DNA of 36,665 nt. Origin: CAZSMK01 sp964608095 (GTDB taxonomy: Bacteria; Sumerlaeota; Sumerlaeia; MWCT01; JAGHBZ01). The notes under the pieces are model-generated. The model saw only the letters and a program-made list of their open reading frames with translations. It made no database searches and was not told where the DNA came from. This document shows, piece by piece, positions 17,076 through 26,211 of the stretch. Location: the NCBI GenBank assembly GCA_964608095.1, contig CAZSMK010000048.1, positions 1 through 36,665 of the forward strand. The letters are read 5' to 3'. Within the stretch, counting starts at the first letter, position 1; each line of letters starts with the position of its first letter. Position numbers and translations under genes: made by a program.

Positions 17076-17104
17076 GGAGAGAGAACTTGTGTAGTTCCCT
17101 CTCC
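17076..17104 (-). terminator. Hairpin after the LAB_N gene
   Basis: A six-pair stem (GGAGAG with CTCTCC), one A-C mismatch and five more pairs (GAACT with AGTTC) around loop TGTGT, directly after the stop codon at 17105-17107. No strong U-run follows on the minus strand, so it may be a terminator or an mRNA 3' end stabiliser; it could serve both converging genes. Confidence 0.5.
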
Positions 17105-17794
17105 TTATTCTCCACCCTTTTCGCGACGCATTAACATGATGTTACGGCTGATCGGTACGATGTTGAAGATGTACCCGAGTATGAAAACAATATCCCGTAT
17201 GAGGAGAGAATATAAGATGTTCAATAACAGGCTGCTCAGACTGATGTACCAGAACGATATAGGGAATTCGCTCTTCTTTTGCTTTTCCGCATAGAACCAC
17301 TGCCACAGAAATCGTGTACTCCATATCAATGAACCGCCCATGCCAACGAAAAACCATCGAGACCGTACAAGGGGGAATTCAACCTTCAAGAGGAGTATCA
17401 TGCATAATAAAAAAATGCCTGCAGAGATGACATAGCTCAATACATGCCAGGGACGGGGAACGCTATACGAAAGCATGATGTTGCGTATATAAGGAACAAG
17501 CGTAATTAAATAGCCGATAAGAAAGGGAAGTGCGGTGGGTCGCTCAGCGAACTTCGGGTCGGAAGCCCGGTGAAGACTGTAAAGAATCATGATAGATGCC
17601 GCTGCAAGGCTTATCCACCAGATGATCCTCGGCGCCACACATCGTCGCGCTTTCTCGCTTGCTATCCATTGTATCAACGCACGTGCAGTGAACAGCACGT
17701 TTGTTCCCACAAACCCTATAAAGGTCCACAGGGTTATGAGCACCGGTTTCCCAAACACCGTTATGGATATAATGACAGGATCAGGTATTGACAT
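17105..17794 (-). CDS. Tandem LAB_N domain membrane protein
   Basis: 229 aa integral membrane protein with two copies of the lipid A biosynthesis N-terminal (LAB_N) domain. The first copy has LFTARALIQWIASEKARR and VPYIRNIML; the second has WSTRFLWQWFYAEKQKKSE, FWYISLSSLLLNILYS and VPISRNIMLM. The pattern R-x-x-x-QW-x-x-(S/A)EK is repeated in both. The domain is known as the N-terminal part of some LpxB-type or glycan-lipid proteins; stand-alone forms have no proven function. About six membrane segments are predicted by eye. The start at 17794 lacks a good Shine-Dalgarno sequence. It suggests an outer membrane with lipid A, but proves nothing alone. Confidence 0.75.
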   Translation of the reverse strand: MSIPDPVIISITVFGKPVLITLWTFIGFVGTNVLFTARALIQWIASEKARRCVAPRIIWWISLAAASIMILYSLHRASDPKFAERPTALPFLIGYLITLVPYIRNIMLSYSVPRPWHVLSYVISAGIFLLCMILLLKVEFPLVRSRWFFVGMGGSLIWSTRFLWQWFYAEKQKKSEFPISFWYISLSSLLLNILYSLLIRDIVFILGYIFNIVPISRNIMLMRREKGGE

Positions 17795-17942
17795 GCTATG
17801 TGTCGTTTCCGACGCCCGTAAATTTAGAACAAGGAATAATATGATTCGAAGAGGGAAAAGTCAATCTTCGGGCAAGATGCACACAATGAAGTAAAAGGCG
17901 AAGCACGAATCTACTTATAAAGAGGCGTAAGCACAATGCCAA

Positions 17943-20270
17943 CTAACTACAGCGAGAATAACCACATGAGGGACACGAATAACACCCTTCCTCGAATCGC
18001 ATAGGGGTGTTACATTCCGGACATAGAAGGCGTCGTGATTTTTTGCCGTTGGATTCACTGACTCCCGGCACCATGGCATAGAATTTAAAATGTCCCGCGC
18101 CGATCGGAATTGGTGCGACATCGCCTTCAGTCTGAGGAACAGCAGGTTGAAGCGGAAGTCCGAGCGGGGTAAATAACTGGCTTATGGAAGAAAACGACAG
18201 ATTGTCAGGGAGTTTCTTCTCGGAAGAGTCGGAACCGTTTCTGCCTGTCAATCCATCGTAATTCAAAGGAAGCAGCAGATAGGCAACTCCGGCCTTATTC
18301 GGCGGACTTATAATTGGAAGTTCGCCATGCCATGAGGTTCTATCCCTTGAAAGAGGTGGATTTGATTGCGGCGAGGCGCTCAACGTCTGCCCGGAGGGCA
18401 TCATGGCTTGTGGTCTCTCCTTCAGCGTTAGTTCAGGTTTTGTCTGCGCTCCTTTCGACTTCACTTTTACGCCGATGTTGAGGACTTGTTCATCTCTGCT
18501 TCCGTCCCGATATATGGTGATACCTTTACAGCCCTTTTCGTATGCCAGGGTATAGGCATCCTCTACGTCTTTCAGGGTTGCCTTTTTGGGGAAGTTGATG
18601 GTTTTGCTGACCGCATTATCTACATATTTCTGATACATCGCCTGATGCCTGATATGCCACTCAGGCGTGACTTCATGGGCAGTAATAAACACTCGTTTTA
18701 TCTCTTCCGGGATCTCCGCGATATTCTGTATCGAGCCGACTTCTGCAATTTTTTGCATCAGCTCCTCACTGTAAAAATTCTTTTGCTCGGCAACCTCTTT
18801 AAATATCGAGTTGACCTCGATAAGTTTCTCGCCGCCGAGAACATTGCGATAAAAACACAACGCAAAAAGAGGTTCAATACCGCTGGTGCAACCTGCGATT
18901 ATGCTGATTGTCCCTGTCGGTGCGATGGTGGTGGTGGTTGCATTTCTGATTCGAAATCCCTCGGACACATAAATACTCTTATCCCAGTTGGGAAACACAC
19001 CGCGCATTTCTGCTAACGCCGCGGATGCTTCTTTAGACTTGAGCTGGATGAATTTCATAATTTTCTCAGCCAACGCAAGCGCCTCGTCCGAGTCGTAGGG
19101 AATATCCAAACGGAAGAGCATCCCTGCCCATCCCATTAAACCAAGACCGATCTTTCGGTTGTTTCTCGCCATCTCGGTGACTTTGCGAAGCGGGTAGTCG
19201 CTCATGTCGATGACATCATCAAGAAACCGAACAGACCAGTATATGGTACGTTCCATGTGGTTCCAGTCGATTTCCCATGTCTGTGTCGCCTCGTCGAAGC
19301 GAAGCATTTTTTCGAGGTTGATCGAACCGAGGTTGCAGGCTTCATAAGGAAGGAGCGGTTGTTCTCCGCATGGATTGGTCGACTCGATCTCGCCGAGCTG
19401 GGGGGTCGGATTATCCTCGTTGATACGATCGATAAAGACTATACCGGGATCCCCGTTTTTCCACGCCATCTCAATCAGCTGGTGGAAAATTTGGCGTGCG
19501 TTGATATGTTTTACTACCTGGTGAGAGTGGGGGTTGATCAAGGGGAATTCCTTGTTCTCCTGCACGCACTTCATGAACTCGGAGGTCACCGCAACGCTGA
19601 TGTTAAAATTGGTAAGAGAAGAGTTATCGCGTTTACACGTGATGAATTCTTCAATATCAGGATGGTCGATACGCAGTATACCCATATTAGCGCCGCGCCG
19701 TGTTCCACCCTGCTTTATGGTTTCCGTCGCCGCGTTGAAAACCTTCATGAACGACACGGGACCACTCGACACACCTTTAGTCGATTTCACGCGGTCGTTT
19801 TTAGGACGTAAGCGCGAGAAGGAAAAACCAGTACCTCCGCCGCTTTTATGTATAAGGGCGGCTTCCTTAACCGCTTGAAATATACTCTCCATTGAGTCGT
19901 CAACAGGAAGCACGAAACAGGCTGCAAGTTGTTGAAGATCGCGACCCGCGTTCATCAACGTGGGCGAATTGGGTATGAATTCACGCCGTGCCATCAAATT
20001 ATAGAACTCGACGACAACCCAATCTCGGTCATCTTTCGCCTCATACCTCTCCTCCGCTTCAGCGACATTTTCCGCCACGCGGGTGAGCATTTCTTGCGGA
20101 GATTCTACGACATTTCCCTGGTCGTCTTTTTTAAGGTACCGTTTCTTAAGAACGACCAGTGCATTCTCGTCAAACTCGGGTTTTTCTCGTTCCGGGATAA
20201 CGTCCGGACGAGTATAAAACCGCTCAATTGCACATACATAATCAAACTCTTTCAAAGACGCTGTTGCCAT
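17943..20270 (-). CDS. nrdJ: Vitamin B12-dependent (class II) ribonucleoside-diphosphate reductase
   Basis: 775 aa from the ATG at 20270, chosen because GAGGG lies 7 nt upstream; a TTG ten codons earlier is unlikely. It makes deoxyribonucleotides using adenosylcobalamin and needs no oxygen. The active-site loop STNPCGEQPLLPYEACN, the radical-chemistry segment TTTTIAPTGTISIIAGC and the N-terminal redox Cys (QQLAACFVLP) are present, as is IHKSGGGTGFSFSRLRP. The C terminus ends in a zinc-ribbon-like CPECNT and CPSCGYSRC, usual in the class. Between about residues 600 and 740 lies a low-conservation Pro/Ser-rich linker. It is a single gene with no nrdR neighbour. Confidence 0.95.
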   Translation of the reverse strand: MATASLKEFDYVCAIERFYTRPDVIPEREKPEFDENALVVLKKRYLKKDDQGNVVESPQEMLTRVAENVAEAEERYEAKDDRDWVVVEFYNLMARREFIPNSPTLMNAGRDLQQLAACFVLPVDDSMESIFQAVKEAALIHKSGGGTGFSFSRLRPKNDRVKSTKGVSSGPVSFMKVFNAATETIKQGGTRRGANMGILRIDHPDIEEFITCKRDNSSLTNFNISVAVTSEFMKCVQENKEFPLINPHSHQVVKHINARQIFHQLIEMAWKNGDPGIVFIDRINEDNPTPQLGEIESTNPCGEQPLLPYEACNLGSINLEKMLRFDEATQTWEIDWNHMERTIYWSVRFLDDVIDMSDYPLRKVTEMARNNRKIGLGLMGWAGMLFRLDIPYDSDEALALAEKIMKFIQLKSKEASAALAEMRGVFPNWDKSIYVSEGFRIRNATTTTIAPTGTISIIAGCTSGIEPLFALCFYRNVLGGEKLIEVNSIFKEVAEQKNFYSEELMQKIAEVGSIQNIAEIPEEIKRVFITAHEVTPEWHIRHQAMYQKYVDNAVSKTINFPKKATLKDVEDAYTLAYEKGCKGITIYRDGSRDEQVLNIGVKVKSKGAQTKPELTLKERPQAMMPSGQTLSASPQSNPPLSRDRTSWHGELPIISPPNKAGVAYLLLPLNYDGLTGRNGSDSSEKKLPDNLSFSSISQLFTPLGLPLQPAVPQTEGDVAPIPIGAGHFKFYAMVPGVSESNGKKSRRLLCPECNTPMRFEEGCYSCPSCGYSRCS

Positions 20271-20612
20271 AATAAAACCCTCATCCCAAATCTTCTTCAA
20301 AATACAAGATATTGCATTGAGCTATTCTCAAAAAAACAATATCTATGAGTCAAGTATTGAAAAAATTTTTTTCAATTTCATGTTTTTATCTCAAAATGTT
20401 GAAGTTAGGGACAGTGAATGAACATAAAATCCCCTGAAAAAGGTGTTGCAAAATGCTTTTTGAGATTCTGTTTTGATCCTTTGGATAATGTAGTTATATG
20501 AATTTAAAGAACTTAGAGAAAGAATTTCATTTTTTTAATTCGACCTTCAAAAAAATACATTTTTTGTGTTCATGCACAAAAAAATTCTTAAAATTCAGAA
20601 AAATAAGGCTTT
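20271..20612. other. A+T-rich intergenic region upstream of nrdJ
   Basis: 342 bp with very high A+T and no credible gene. It holds a palindrome TTGAAAAAA/TTTTTTTCAA at 20357-20375 and the possible nrdJ promoter at 20324-20353. I looked for a cobalamin riboswitch in front of nrdJ and saw no B12-box-like sequence. Confidence 0.5.
20324..20353 (-). promoter_or_regulatory. Possible promoter of nrdJ
   Basis: On the minus strand TTGACT (20353-20348), 18 bp, GAGAAT (20329-20324). The -35 box is good and the -10 box has four of six matches. The start would be about 47 nt upstream of the ATG at 20270. Confidence 0.4.
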
Positions 20613-21125
20613 TCAGTGCGTTTCTTCGAGGACTTTTACCACTATTGTACGAGTAATTGTCTCCCTGCCCGCCATATCAGCAACCACCGCCCAAAAATGT
20701 AAAAAATCTCCCGGAAGCAAGGGAACTTCGACCTGAAATCCGCCGGGAATGGTGTCAACAGGGGTTAGGCGCCTTGCCGGTGGAGGTCCGCCGATCTTGT
20801 ATTCGTAAAAATGCACTATCGCTAATTCCGGTGCGTCCTTTGTCACCTGCAAACAGATAACACTCGACGTCGTGATGAGCCAATCGTTGGGTTCTATCCT
20901 CAGTATCGGACTGACCGTAAATGTCACACCCTCGGTCGTAAAACCGGCTGTGGTATAGTCGGCGGCTTGAACCGTGGTTAAAGGAAGTCGCTGTCCTCCG
21001 GCTATGGAAACAGTCACCACTACAAGGTTGAAGACAAGAGATGCAAAGGCAATGCGAAGCACGAGGTGCGGCAAGAAAAATCGGCTGCAGATTATGTGCC
21101 TTTCTTTTTTCACGATTTTTTGCAT
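20613..21125 (-). CDS. Small exported or membrane-anchored protein of unknown function
   Basis: 170 aa, family not recognised. The N terminus has positive residues (KKERH) and a hydrophobic segment at about 21-43 (LVLRIAFASLVFNLVVVTVSI), which could be an uncleaved anchor or a signal peptide cut near AGG. The remainder looks like a single beta-sandwich domain with a fibronectin-like rhythm (EVPLLPGDFLHFWAVVADMAGRETITR). A periplasmic or surface location is likely. The gene is isolated between nrdJ and the divergent oppF-like gene. The Shine-Dalgarno sequence is weak (GACGAAAAGTAG before the ATG). Confidence 0.65.
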   Translation of the reverse strand: MQKIVKKERHIICSRFFLPHLVLRIAFASLVFNLVVVTVSIAGGQRLPLTTVQAADYTTAGFTTEGVTFTVSPILRIEPNDWLITTSSVICLQVTKDAPELAIVHFYEYKIGGPPPARRLTPVDTIPGGFQVEVPLLPGDFLHFWAVVADMAGRETITRTIVVKVLEETH

Positions 21126-21373
21126 CTACTTTTCGTCAGCAATCAAGCGCCCTGCATGTCTCTCTAACGCTAAAGGTTTTATACTTTTTACCATAGATTT
21201 TGTACACACCGCAAACATTTTCATGGCGCGCAACAATGTGACTGTACAAGTAAGAATGACGGGGTTTATGCTTTTTAGAATTGAGCGCGAAAATAAGTTG
21301 GTATGATTCCATCTATCAGGTATGCTAACTCTAATCTTCAATACAATTACCGTCGATAAAACGGATAACTTTT

Positions 21374-22357
21374 ATGCCACAGGAACAACAGAAAATTATT
21401 CTTCGTGTAAAGGACCTGGTAAAATATTTTCCAATAAAGAAGGGACTTTTTTCACGACAGGTCGGAGAAGTTCGCGCGGTTGACGGTATTTCGTTCGAGC
21501 TTCATCAAGGCGAGACGCTGGGGCTTGTGGGTGAAAGCGGCTGCGGGAAAACCACGGCGGGACGCACAATCATACAACTCTGGCGTCCCACCTCCGGAGA
21601 AGTATATCTGAATAATTCACCGAACCTCGCCACGCTCTCGCAACGGCAGCTCTTCCCCTATCGGCGCAAGATGCAAATTATCTTCCAGGACCCGTTCTCA
21701 TCTCTCAACCCACGTATGACGGTCGGTAATATGGTGAGCGAAGCCCTTGTGGTTCACAAGTTGACGCGCAGTTCACAAAGAAGGGAACGTGTTGCGGAAC
21801 TCCTTGAAGCAGTGGGTCTTGATCGAGCCCACATGCATCGTTTTCCGCATGAGTTCAGTGGCGGACAACGGCAGCGGATCGGTCTGGCTCGCGCACTTGC
21901 CGTTGAACCTGACCTTATCATTGCCGACGAACCCGTATCCGCACTCGATGTCTCTATCCAGGCACAAATCATAAATTTATTTCAAGAATTGCAGGACAGG
22001 TTTTCCCTCTCCTATATCTTTATTTCCCATGACCTCAGCGTAGTAGGACACCTCAGTCATAGAGTTGCCGTGATGTATCTCGGCAGGCTTGTCGAACTGG
22101 GAACAAAGAAAGAGATATTCGAAAATCCGCGCCACCCGTATACCCGCGCTCTTCTGTCCGCGGTGCCGGTGCCGGACCCCGCACGAAAGATCAAGCGCAT
22201 AATCCTCGAAGGCGATCCACCGAGCCCTATCAATCCACCTTCCGGATGTCATTTTCACCCCCGATGCCCGCATCGCTTCGAACCCTGTGATAAAGAATAT
22301 CCGCCGTCTTTTGTGCTCGAGAACGGTCAACGTGTAGCATGCTGGCTTTATAAATAA
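21374..22357 (+). CDS. Oligopeptide/dipeptide ABC transporter ATPase (OppF/DppF type)
   Basis: 327 aa cytoplasmic ATPase of a peptide importer. Walker A is GLVGESGCGKTT, the Q-loop segment is IIFQDPFSSLNPR, the signature is FSGGQRQRIGLARAL, Walker B is LIIADEPVSALD and the switch His lies in FISHDLSVV. The C-terminal OppF/DppF extension with four Cys (CHFHPRC, EPC, ACW) is present. The usual partners (OppA, B, C, D) are not next to it. It is followed after one base by the 582-aa gene, so the two are translationally coupled. The ribosome site is weak. The specific substrate is unknown. Confidence 0.9.
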   Translation: MPQEQQKIILRVKDLVKYFPIKKGLFSRQVGEVRAVDGISFELHQGETLGLVGESGCGKTTAGRTIIQLWRPTSGEVYLNNSPNLATLSQRQLFPYRRKMQIIFQDPFSSLNPRMTVGNMVSEALVVHKLTRSSQRRERVAELLEAVGLDRAHMHRFPHEFSGGQRQRIGLARALAVEPDLIIADEPVSALDVSIQAQIINLFQELQDRFSLSYIFISHDLSVVGHLSHRVAVMYLGRLVELGTKKEIFENPRHPYTRALLSAVPVPDPARKIKRIILEGDPPSPINPPSGCHFHPRCPHRFEPCDKEYPPSFVLENGQRVACWLYK

Positions 22358-22358
22358 C

Positions 22359-24107
22359 ATGTTGAAACGAACAACAAAAAACATTCTGATGCTTATCTTC
22401 GCTGTAGGATTCTTCTTCTCTCTTTTTATATTCATCATGATCGTACGCAGGGGAGGCAAAGACTACACCGCTGATCTTGCCAACCTGTTGCCGCGCAATA
22501 CCGTTGTCTATATCGCTCTCAACAACTTGGAAGCGCTTCTTGATACAATATCATCTGCCGAATACACCGAGAGATGGTACGAAAACGGCGCCATCGAGGA
22601 CCTACTCGAAGACAACGAAAAGTGGGAGGAATGGCAGAAGAAAAAGAAAAAATACGGCTTTCTTATTCCGTACGATAACGAGCTGGACTTTGTAAATCGG
22701 TGGATGGGAAAGCAGGTTATTGCTGCCATAATCAACGTCGAGAATATAACCCGCCCCGGTATTATTATCGCCAGCAAAACCCGAATCGGATTCGAAGAGA
22801 AGATGGCCTCGTTTGTGCTCGAACATTATCCTGAGCTCAATCTGTCAAAAAGGAAATACCGCGACAAGACAATCGTTGTTTACGAAGGCGAGAAGAGGAA
22901 GCGTGGTTTTAGTTATGTCCTGTTTGGGAGAACTGTGGTGTTGAGCATCCGCTCGCCTGAACCTCGCTATCTCGAAAAAATCATCGATACCTTTCATGAA
23001 CCGGAGTTGGGAAACATGACTACGCTGCCCGGTGTAAAAGAATCGTTGTTTAGAAAGGCAAGCCGGGAAGGTCTCTTCTGTTATACGCAACTTCAAAAGT
23101 TCCCTGAGCTTTTTACTTCTTTTCGAGATGAGATACGCTCAAAAGATATCATGCGTCACGATATCGCTGCGTTTCTTTTTAAACCTTACGATTTCGGGAC
23201 ACTCGACCTGACTATAAAAAAAAGAGAGATAATGCTGCACCTGAAACTCAGCGCCATGGATGATGTCGCTTCTACGACGGAAACTATATCTTCTCAACCA
23301 GGTGTTCTAACCGACATCATACCTGTAGAAAAGGAAAATGCACTTTTCTGGTTGGTCAGTGAACTTAGGCGCGATCTTCTCATTCATAGTGTAAGCCTTG
23401 CGTATGACGAACCTGAGGATGAAGAGGAACCGGACGTGGAAGAGACTATACTTAAAAACTTGCTCCACTCAGAAACGATGCCGCAGATGATAAAGATCGG
23501 CACGTTTGTCGCCGGTACAGGTTCCGATGAAGAAAAGCAATCATCGCTGGTTACAGGGTTAATCATCGATGTGAACGAGCCTGGAAAACCGGTTGATACC
23601 ATTACCTCGGGCATAACAACTCTTATAACTCATTGGCTCGAAAAGAATCCTGTTCCGTGCGAATTTAGTCAACTCAGGACGGGTCAACAACTCGAGGGGC
23701 AATGGCTTCTATGGACCAAGTTTCCTTTTCCGACGGTCGGTTTTTATGAGAGCAGGATTGTTGTATTTTTCCCGCCGGATAATTTTACGATTATATCGAA
23801 GGGATTGAAACCAGATGAAGCCTCCAAGTCGATTGATAGACTTATTCCGGAAACCTTAGTGCAGTCGCTCTCGAGTTCGCCTGTTGCGATTCACGCGGCA
23901 GGCTTCATAAATCTCAGAAAAATCGGCGATACGGTTCAACTCATCAGCTCCATGCAATCCTATTTTTCAGATGATAAAGATACTGCGTCCCGGGAATGGC
24001 TTTGGCTGAAATTCATACAGGGATTTGACTCCTTCTCGTTTATTACTGTTACTAATCAGGAAAATGAGTTCGAGACATGCGTAATGCTGGAATCGTCTAA
24101 ACGTTGA
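22359..24107 (+). CDS. Membrane-anchored DUF3352-like protein of unknown function
   Basis: 582 aa. One N-terminal membrane segment (residues 9-29, ILMLIFAVGFFFSLFIFIMIV) is followed by a large extracytoplasmic domain starting with DLANLLPRNTVVYIALNN. That sentence of strands, followed later by VQSLSSSPVAIHAAGFINL, resembles DUF3352-type proteins, which are of unknown function; this assignment is tentative. A charged coiled-coil-like stretch (KWEEWQKKKKK) lies at about 88-98 and an acidic patch (DEPEDEEEPDVEE) near 350. Its start lies one base after the OppF stop codon, indicating co-expression with the ATPase. Confidence 0.65.
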   Translation: MLKRTTKNILMLIFAVGFFFSLFIFIMIVRRGGKDYTADLANLLPRNTVVYIALNNLEALLDTISSAEYTERWYENGAIEDLLEDNEKWEEWQKKKKKYGFLIPYDNELDFVNRWMGKQVIAAIINVENITRPGIIIASKTRIGFEEKMASFVLEHYPELNLSKRKYRDKTIVVYEGEKRKRGFSYVLFGRTVVLSIRSPEPRYLEKIIDTFHEPELGNMTTLPGVKESLFRKASREGLFCYTQLQKFPELFTSFRDEIRSKDIMRHDIAAFLFKPYDFGTLDLTIKKREIMLHLKLSAMDDVASTTETISSQPGVLTDIIPVEKENALFWLVSELRRDLLIHSVSLAYDEPEDEEEPDVEETILKNLLHSETMPQMIKIGTFVAGTGSDEEKQSSLVTGLIIDVNEPGKPVDTITSGITTLITHWLEKNPVPCEFSQLRTGQQLEGQWLLWTKFPFPTVGFYESRIVVFFPPDNFTIISKGLKPDEASKSIDRLIPETLVQSLSSSPVAIHAAGFINLRKIGDTVQLISSMQSYFSDDKDTASREWLWLKFIQGFDSFSFITVTNQENEFETCVMLESSKR

Positions 24108-24136
24108 TAGCCGGACAAGAACCTGCCCTACAGTAT

Positions 24137-24157
24137 GGTCATTCGGGTCGAACGACC
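24137..24157 (+). terminator. Hairpin downstream of the DUF3352-like gene
   Basis: GGTC-A-TTCG-GGT-CGAA-C-GACC: four pairs, an A-C mismatch, four pairs and a three-base loop. No T-run follows directly, so termination is uncertain. Confidence 0.35.
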
Positions 24158-24296
24158 TTACTCTGAAAAAAACTAAAATCACGCAATCGCCAGGGTAATC
24201 TATCTTCGGCCACGACTTCGATAGCGATAACGCGCACGCTCAAGCGTGCGAAGGCGAGTGCGAGCGCGGTTGAGAAAGGATATGAAAAATTTTTTT

Positions 24297-24322
24297 ATTC
24301 GTGTAATTCGTGTAATTCGCGG
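24297..24322. repeat. 9-bp tandem repeat ATTCGTGTA
   Basis: ATTCGTGTA occurs twice in a row (24297-24305, 24306-24314) and is followed by ATTCGCGG. Sequences of the form 'GTGTAATTCGTG...CCGTGGAT' recur in intergenic DNA of many bacteria; GAAAATCCGTGGATA follows at about 24372. Confidence 0.5.
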
Positions 24323-24392
24323 TTAAAGAAAAAAAGGTTTTTAAGTTTTAAAGAAATTAGTGGAGATAAGTGAAAATCCGTGGATATAAGAA

Positions 24393-24486
24393 GGTGGCGC
24401 GACACGTTCGCAGGGTGTGATGTCTCATGCCTATCTAAAACGCAGTCGTGCCTGCGCAGTGCAAAATTGATTCTCGGACAACCTCT
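24393..24486. repeat. Dispersed repeat, copy 2
   Basis: TGATGTCTCATGCCTATC at 24418-24435 is identical to 5122-5139, and CTGCGCAGT at 24452-24460 is at the same distance as in copy 1. Just before it, GGTGGCGC-G-ACACGTTC (24393-24409) matches 5253-5268 with one extra base; there this block stands after, not before, the first block. Confidence 0.6.
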
Positions 24487-24544
24487 ATGACTCCGTCATT
24501 TCTGCTCTCAAGAGGATGTTCGCGTGTGATCTTCCAATAAGTGG

Positions 24545-25969
24545 CTATTGTGAGAGCGAGATGATTTTTTTCTTTTTTTCGTCGTATTTAACAGGGTATT
24601 CTTGAAACAAGCCCTTACTCGGAAGTAACCCTACGAGAGGCCATACGTAATCAATGAACGCAAGAGTCACGTCGTTGCCTTCGCCATTGATATATTCGTC
24701 CGGCATCTGCCGATGGTTCGGCGTGTTGGGCGGAAGGTCAAGCCCACCGACTTTATCAAGGTCCGCCATAAAGGGCACAGATGAATAGTTTCTGCCTTCA
24801 CCTATTCGTTTGATTCCCACACTGGCATCGACGTCATCCATGATGGCGTATTTAACCGCCGCTTCGCCTACCATAAAAGCCTCTTCTGCGTCCACCTGTG
24901 AGACGCATCCGGGAAAGGAGCGTTGTGGGTAGCCGAGGGTATCACTCCGCACGCGCACTTTTTTCTTGTACTTTTTGAAGAAATGCATTTTGACGGCTGA
25001 AGAGAAGAAATCGCCCAGTACGCCGGAACCACTCAATTGCGGGTGTCCGAAATTATCGAGTTTAGCGCCACCGCATTGGCTTTCGATCTTTGCAAGCGAC
25101 TCGAGCCAGTCGATGATACCGTGCATTCCGAGTTCATCCAGTTCATCGCGAACCGACCTGGCGTAGACAAAGAGAGGATAAGCCTCGCCTTCAATCACTT
25201 CACCGGTCTCTTTATTTTTCTTTTTGAAATGTTCCTTGACGTTTGCCCGCAGTCCTTCGCTCACGGCTATAGTAGCCCTGCCGTATTTGTCGTAGATCTG
25301 TTCAATACTGGCAAGAATTTCTTTGAGCGACTTGGGCCGCTCGGGAAGATAGATCATGTGCGGACCATCGTCGTTGCGTTCACGTGCAAGTGAAGAGGCG
25401 GCGGTCAACCAGCCGGCATCTCGTCCCATGCAGACGTCTATTTTGATCCCCGGAAGCGCCCTATTATCCATGTCGTTCCCTTTACAGGCAAGAGCGACAT
25501 AGCGAGCGGCGCTGCCGTAACCGGGGCAATGATCCGTCTCGAGCAGGTCGTTATCTATGGTCTTGGGAACATGAAAGGTCCGGAGTTCGTATTTCTCTTT
25601 TTTTGCAATCTGGTTGACAATACTTGCCGCTTTAGCAGAGTCGTTGCCCCCGATGTAAAAGAAATACCTGACGTCATATTTCTTGAAAATCGAGAAAAGT
25701 TTAAGACAGATATCGCGGTCGGGTTTCAATCTGCATGAGCCGAGAGCGGCGCCGGGGGATTGTGCAATGACATCCAGCCGCCGGACTACTTCCTTTTTCA
25801 GATCGATAAACTCCTCGTCGAGGATGCCCTGTATGCCGTGTTTCCCCCCAAGAATTAGATTGATATCTGCATATTTCAATGCCTCGGTAATGACTCCTAC
25901 CAATGATCGGTTGATTACCATGGTAGGTCCGCCCGACTGAGCTACTACTAAATTACCTTTAATTGCCAT
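24545..25969 (-). CDS. Diphosphate-dependent 6-phosphofructokinase
   Basis: 474 aa. It phosphorylates fructose 6-phosphate in glycolysis. The motif GGNDS at residues 107-111 has Asp where ATP enzymes have Gly, and PKTIDND at 135-141 has Lys where ATP enzymes have Gly; both are marks of pyrophosphate-using enzymes, which act reversibly. Other features are the N-terminal VVAQSGGPTMVINRSLVG and the substrate-site segment GRDAGWLTAASSL. The length fits the long PPi-PFK group. Strong AAGGAGGAG precedes the ATG. The divergent prenyltransferase gene lies upstream. PPi use is inferred from the residues, not tested. Confidence 0.93.
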   Translation of the reverse strand: MAIKGNLVVAQSGGPTMVINRSLVGVITEALKYADINLILGGKHGIQGILDEEFIDLKKEVVRRLDVIAQSPGAALGSCRLKPDRDICLKLFSIFKKYDVRYFFYIGGNDSAKAASIVNQIAKKEKYELRTFHVPKTIDNDLLETDHCPGYGSAARYVALACKGNDMDNRALPGIKIDVCMGRDAGWLTAASSLARERNDDGPHMIYLPERPKSLKEILASIEQIYDKYGRATIAVSEGLRANVKEHFKKKNKETGEVIEGEAYPLFVYARSVRDELDELGMHGIIDWLESLAKIESQCGGAKLDNFGHPQLSGSGVLGDFFSSAVKMHFFKKYKKKVRVRSDTLGYPQRSFPGCVSQVDAEEAFMVGEAAVKYAIMDDVDASVGIKRIGEGRNYSSVPFMADLDKVGGLDLPPNTPNHRQMPDEYINGEGNDVTLAFIDYVWPLVGLLPSKGLFQEYPVKYDEKKKKIISLSQ

Positions 25970-26083
25970 GTATATTCTCCTCCTTAACTCCGATTATGAC
26001 TTTTTCTTCCGGGATCTATACAAGAGAACTAACCGAAAAAGCGCCCATCTTGCGAGGGGATACTATCGGAAAAATGAAATGTT

Positions 26084-26112
26084 ATTATAAAACTATTTAA
26101 GCATACTTGTTC
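26084..26112 (-). promoter_or_regulatory. Possible promoter of the PPi-PFK gene
   Basis: On the minus strand a perfect TATAAT (26089-26084) with a poor -35 box (GAACAA, 26112-26107) at 17 bp. It would give a leader of about 110 nt. Confidence 0.35.
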
Positions 26113-26211
26113 AAGAGGAAATTTGAATAGATCGGCGGGCAGTTCTTGATTTTACCCTCAAAATCCGCCATACTTAACCGGTTTTTATTACTTCATGTAA
26201 GGACGTATAAC

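Larger units (their letters stand above)
24108..24544. other. Intergenic region with hairpins and repeats
   Basis: 437 bp between convergent genes. It contains a hairpin after the 582-aa gene (24137-24157), a perfect hairpin CGCACGCT-CA-AGCGTGCG (24233-24250), a 9-bp tandem repeat and copy 2 of a dispersed repeat. No coding region is credible. Confidence 0.6.

Noticed and set aside
20271..20300. TTG start ten codons upstream for nrdJ
   Set aside because: No ribosome site precedes it, whereas GAGGG lies properly before the ATG at 20270.
20271..20612. Cobalamin riboswitch before nrdJ
   Set aside because: No B12-box-like sequence or suitable fold was visible; the region is plain A+T-rich DNA with a simple palindrome.
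26146..26211. TTG start 22 codons upstream for the UbiA-family protein
   Set aside because: No ribosome site; the GTG at 26212 has AAGGA and gives the family length.
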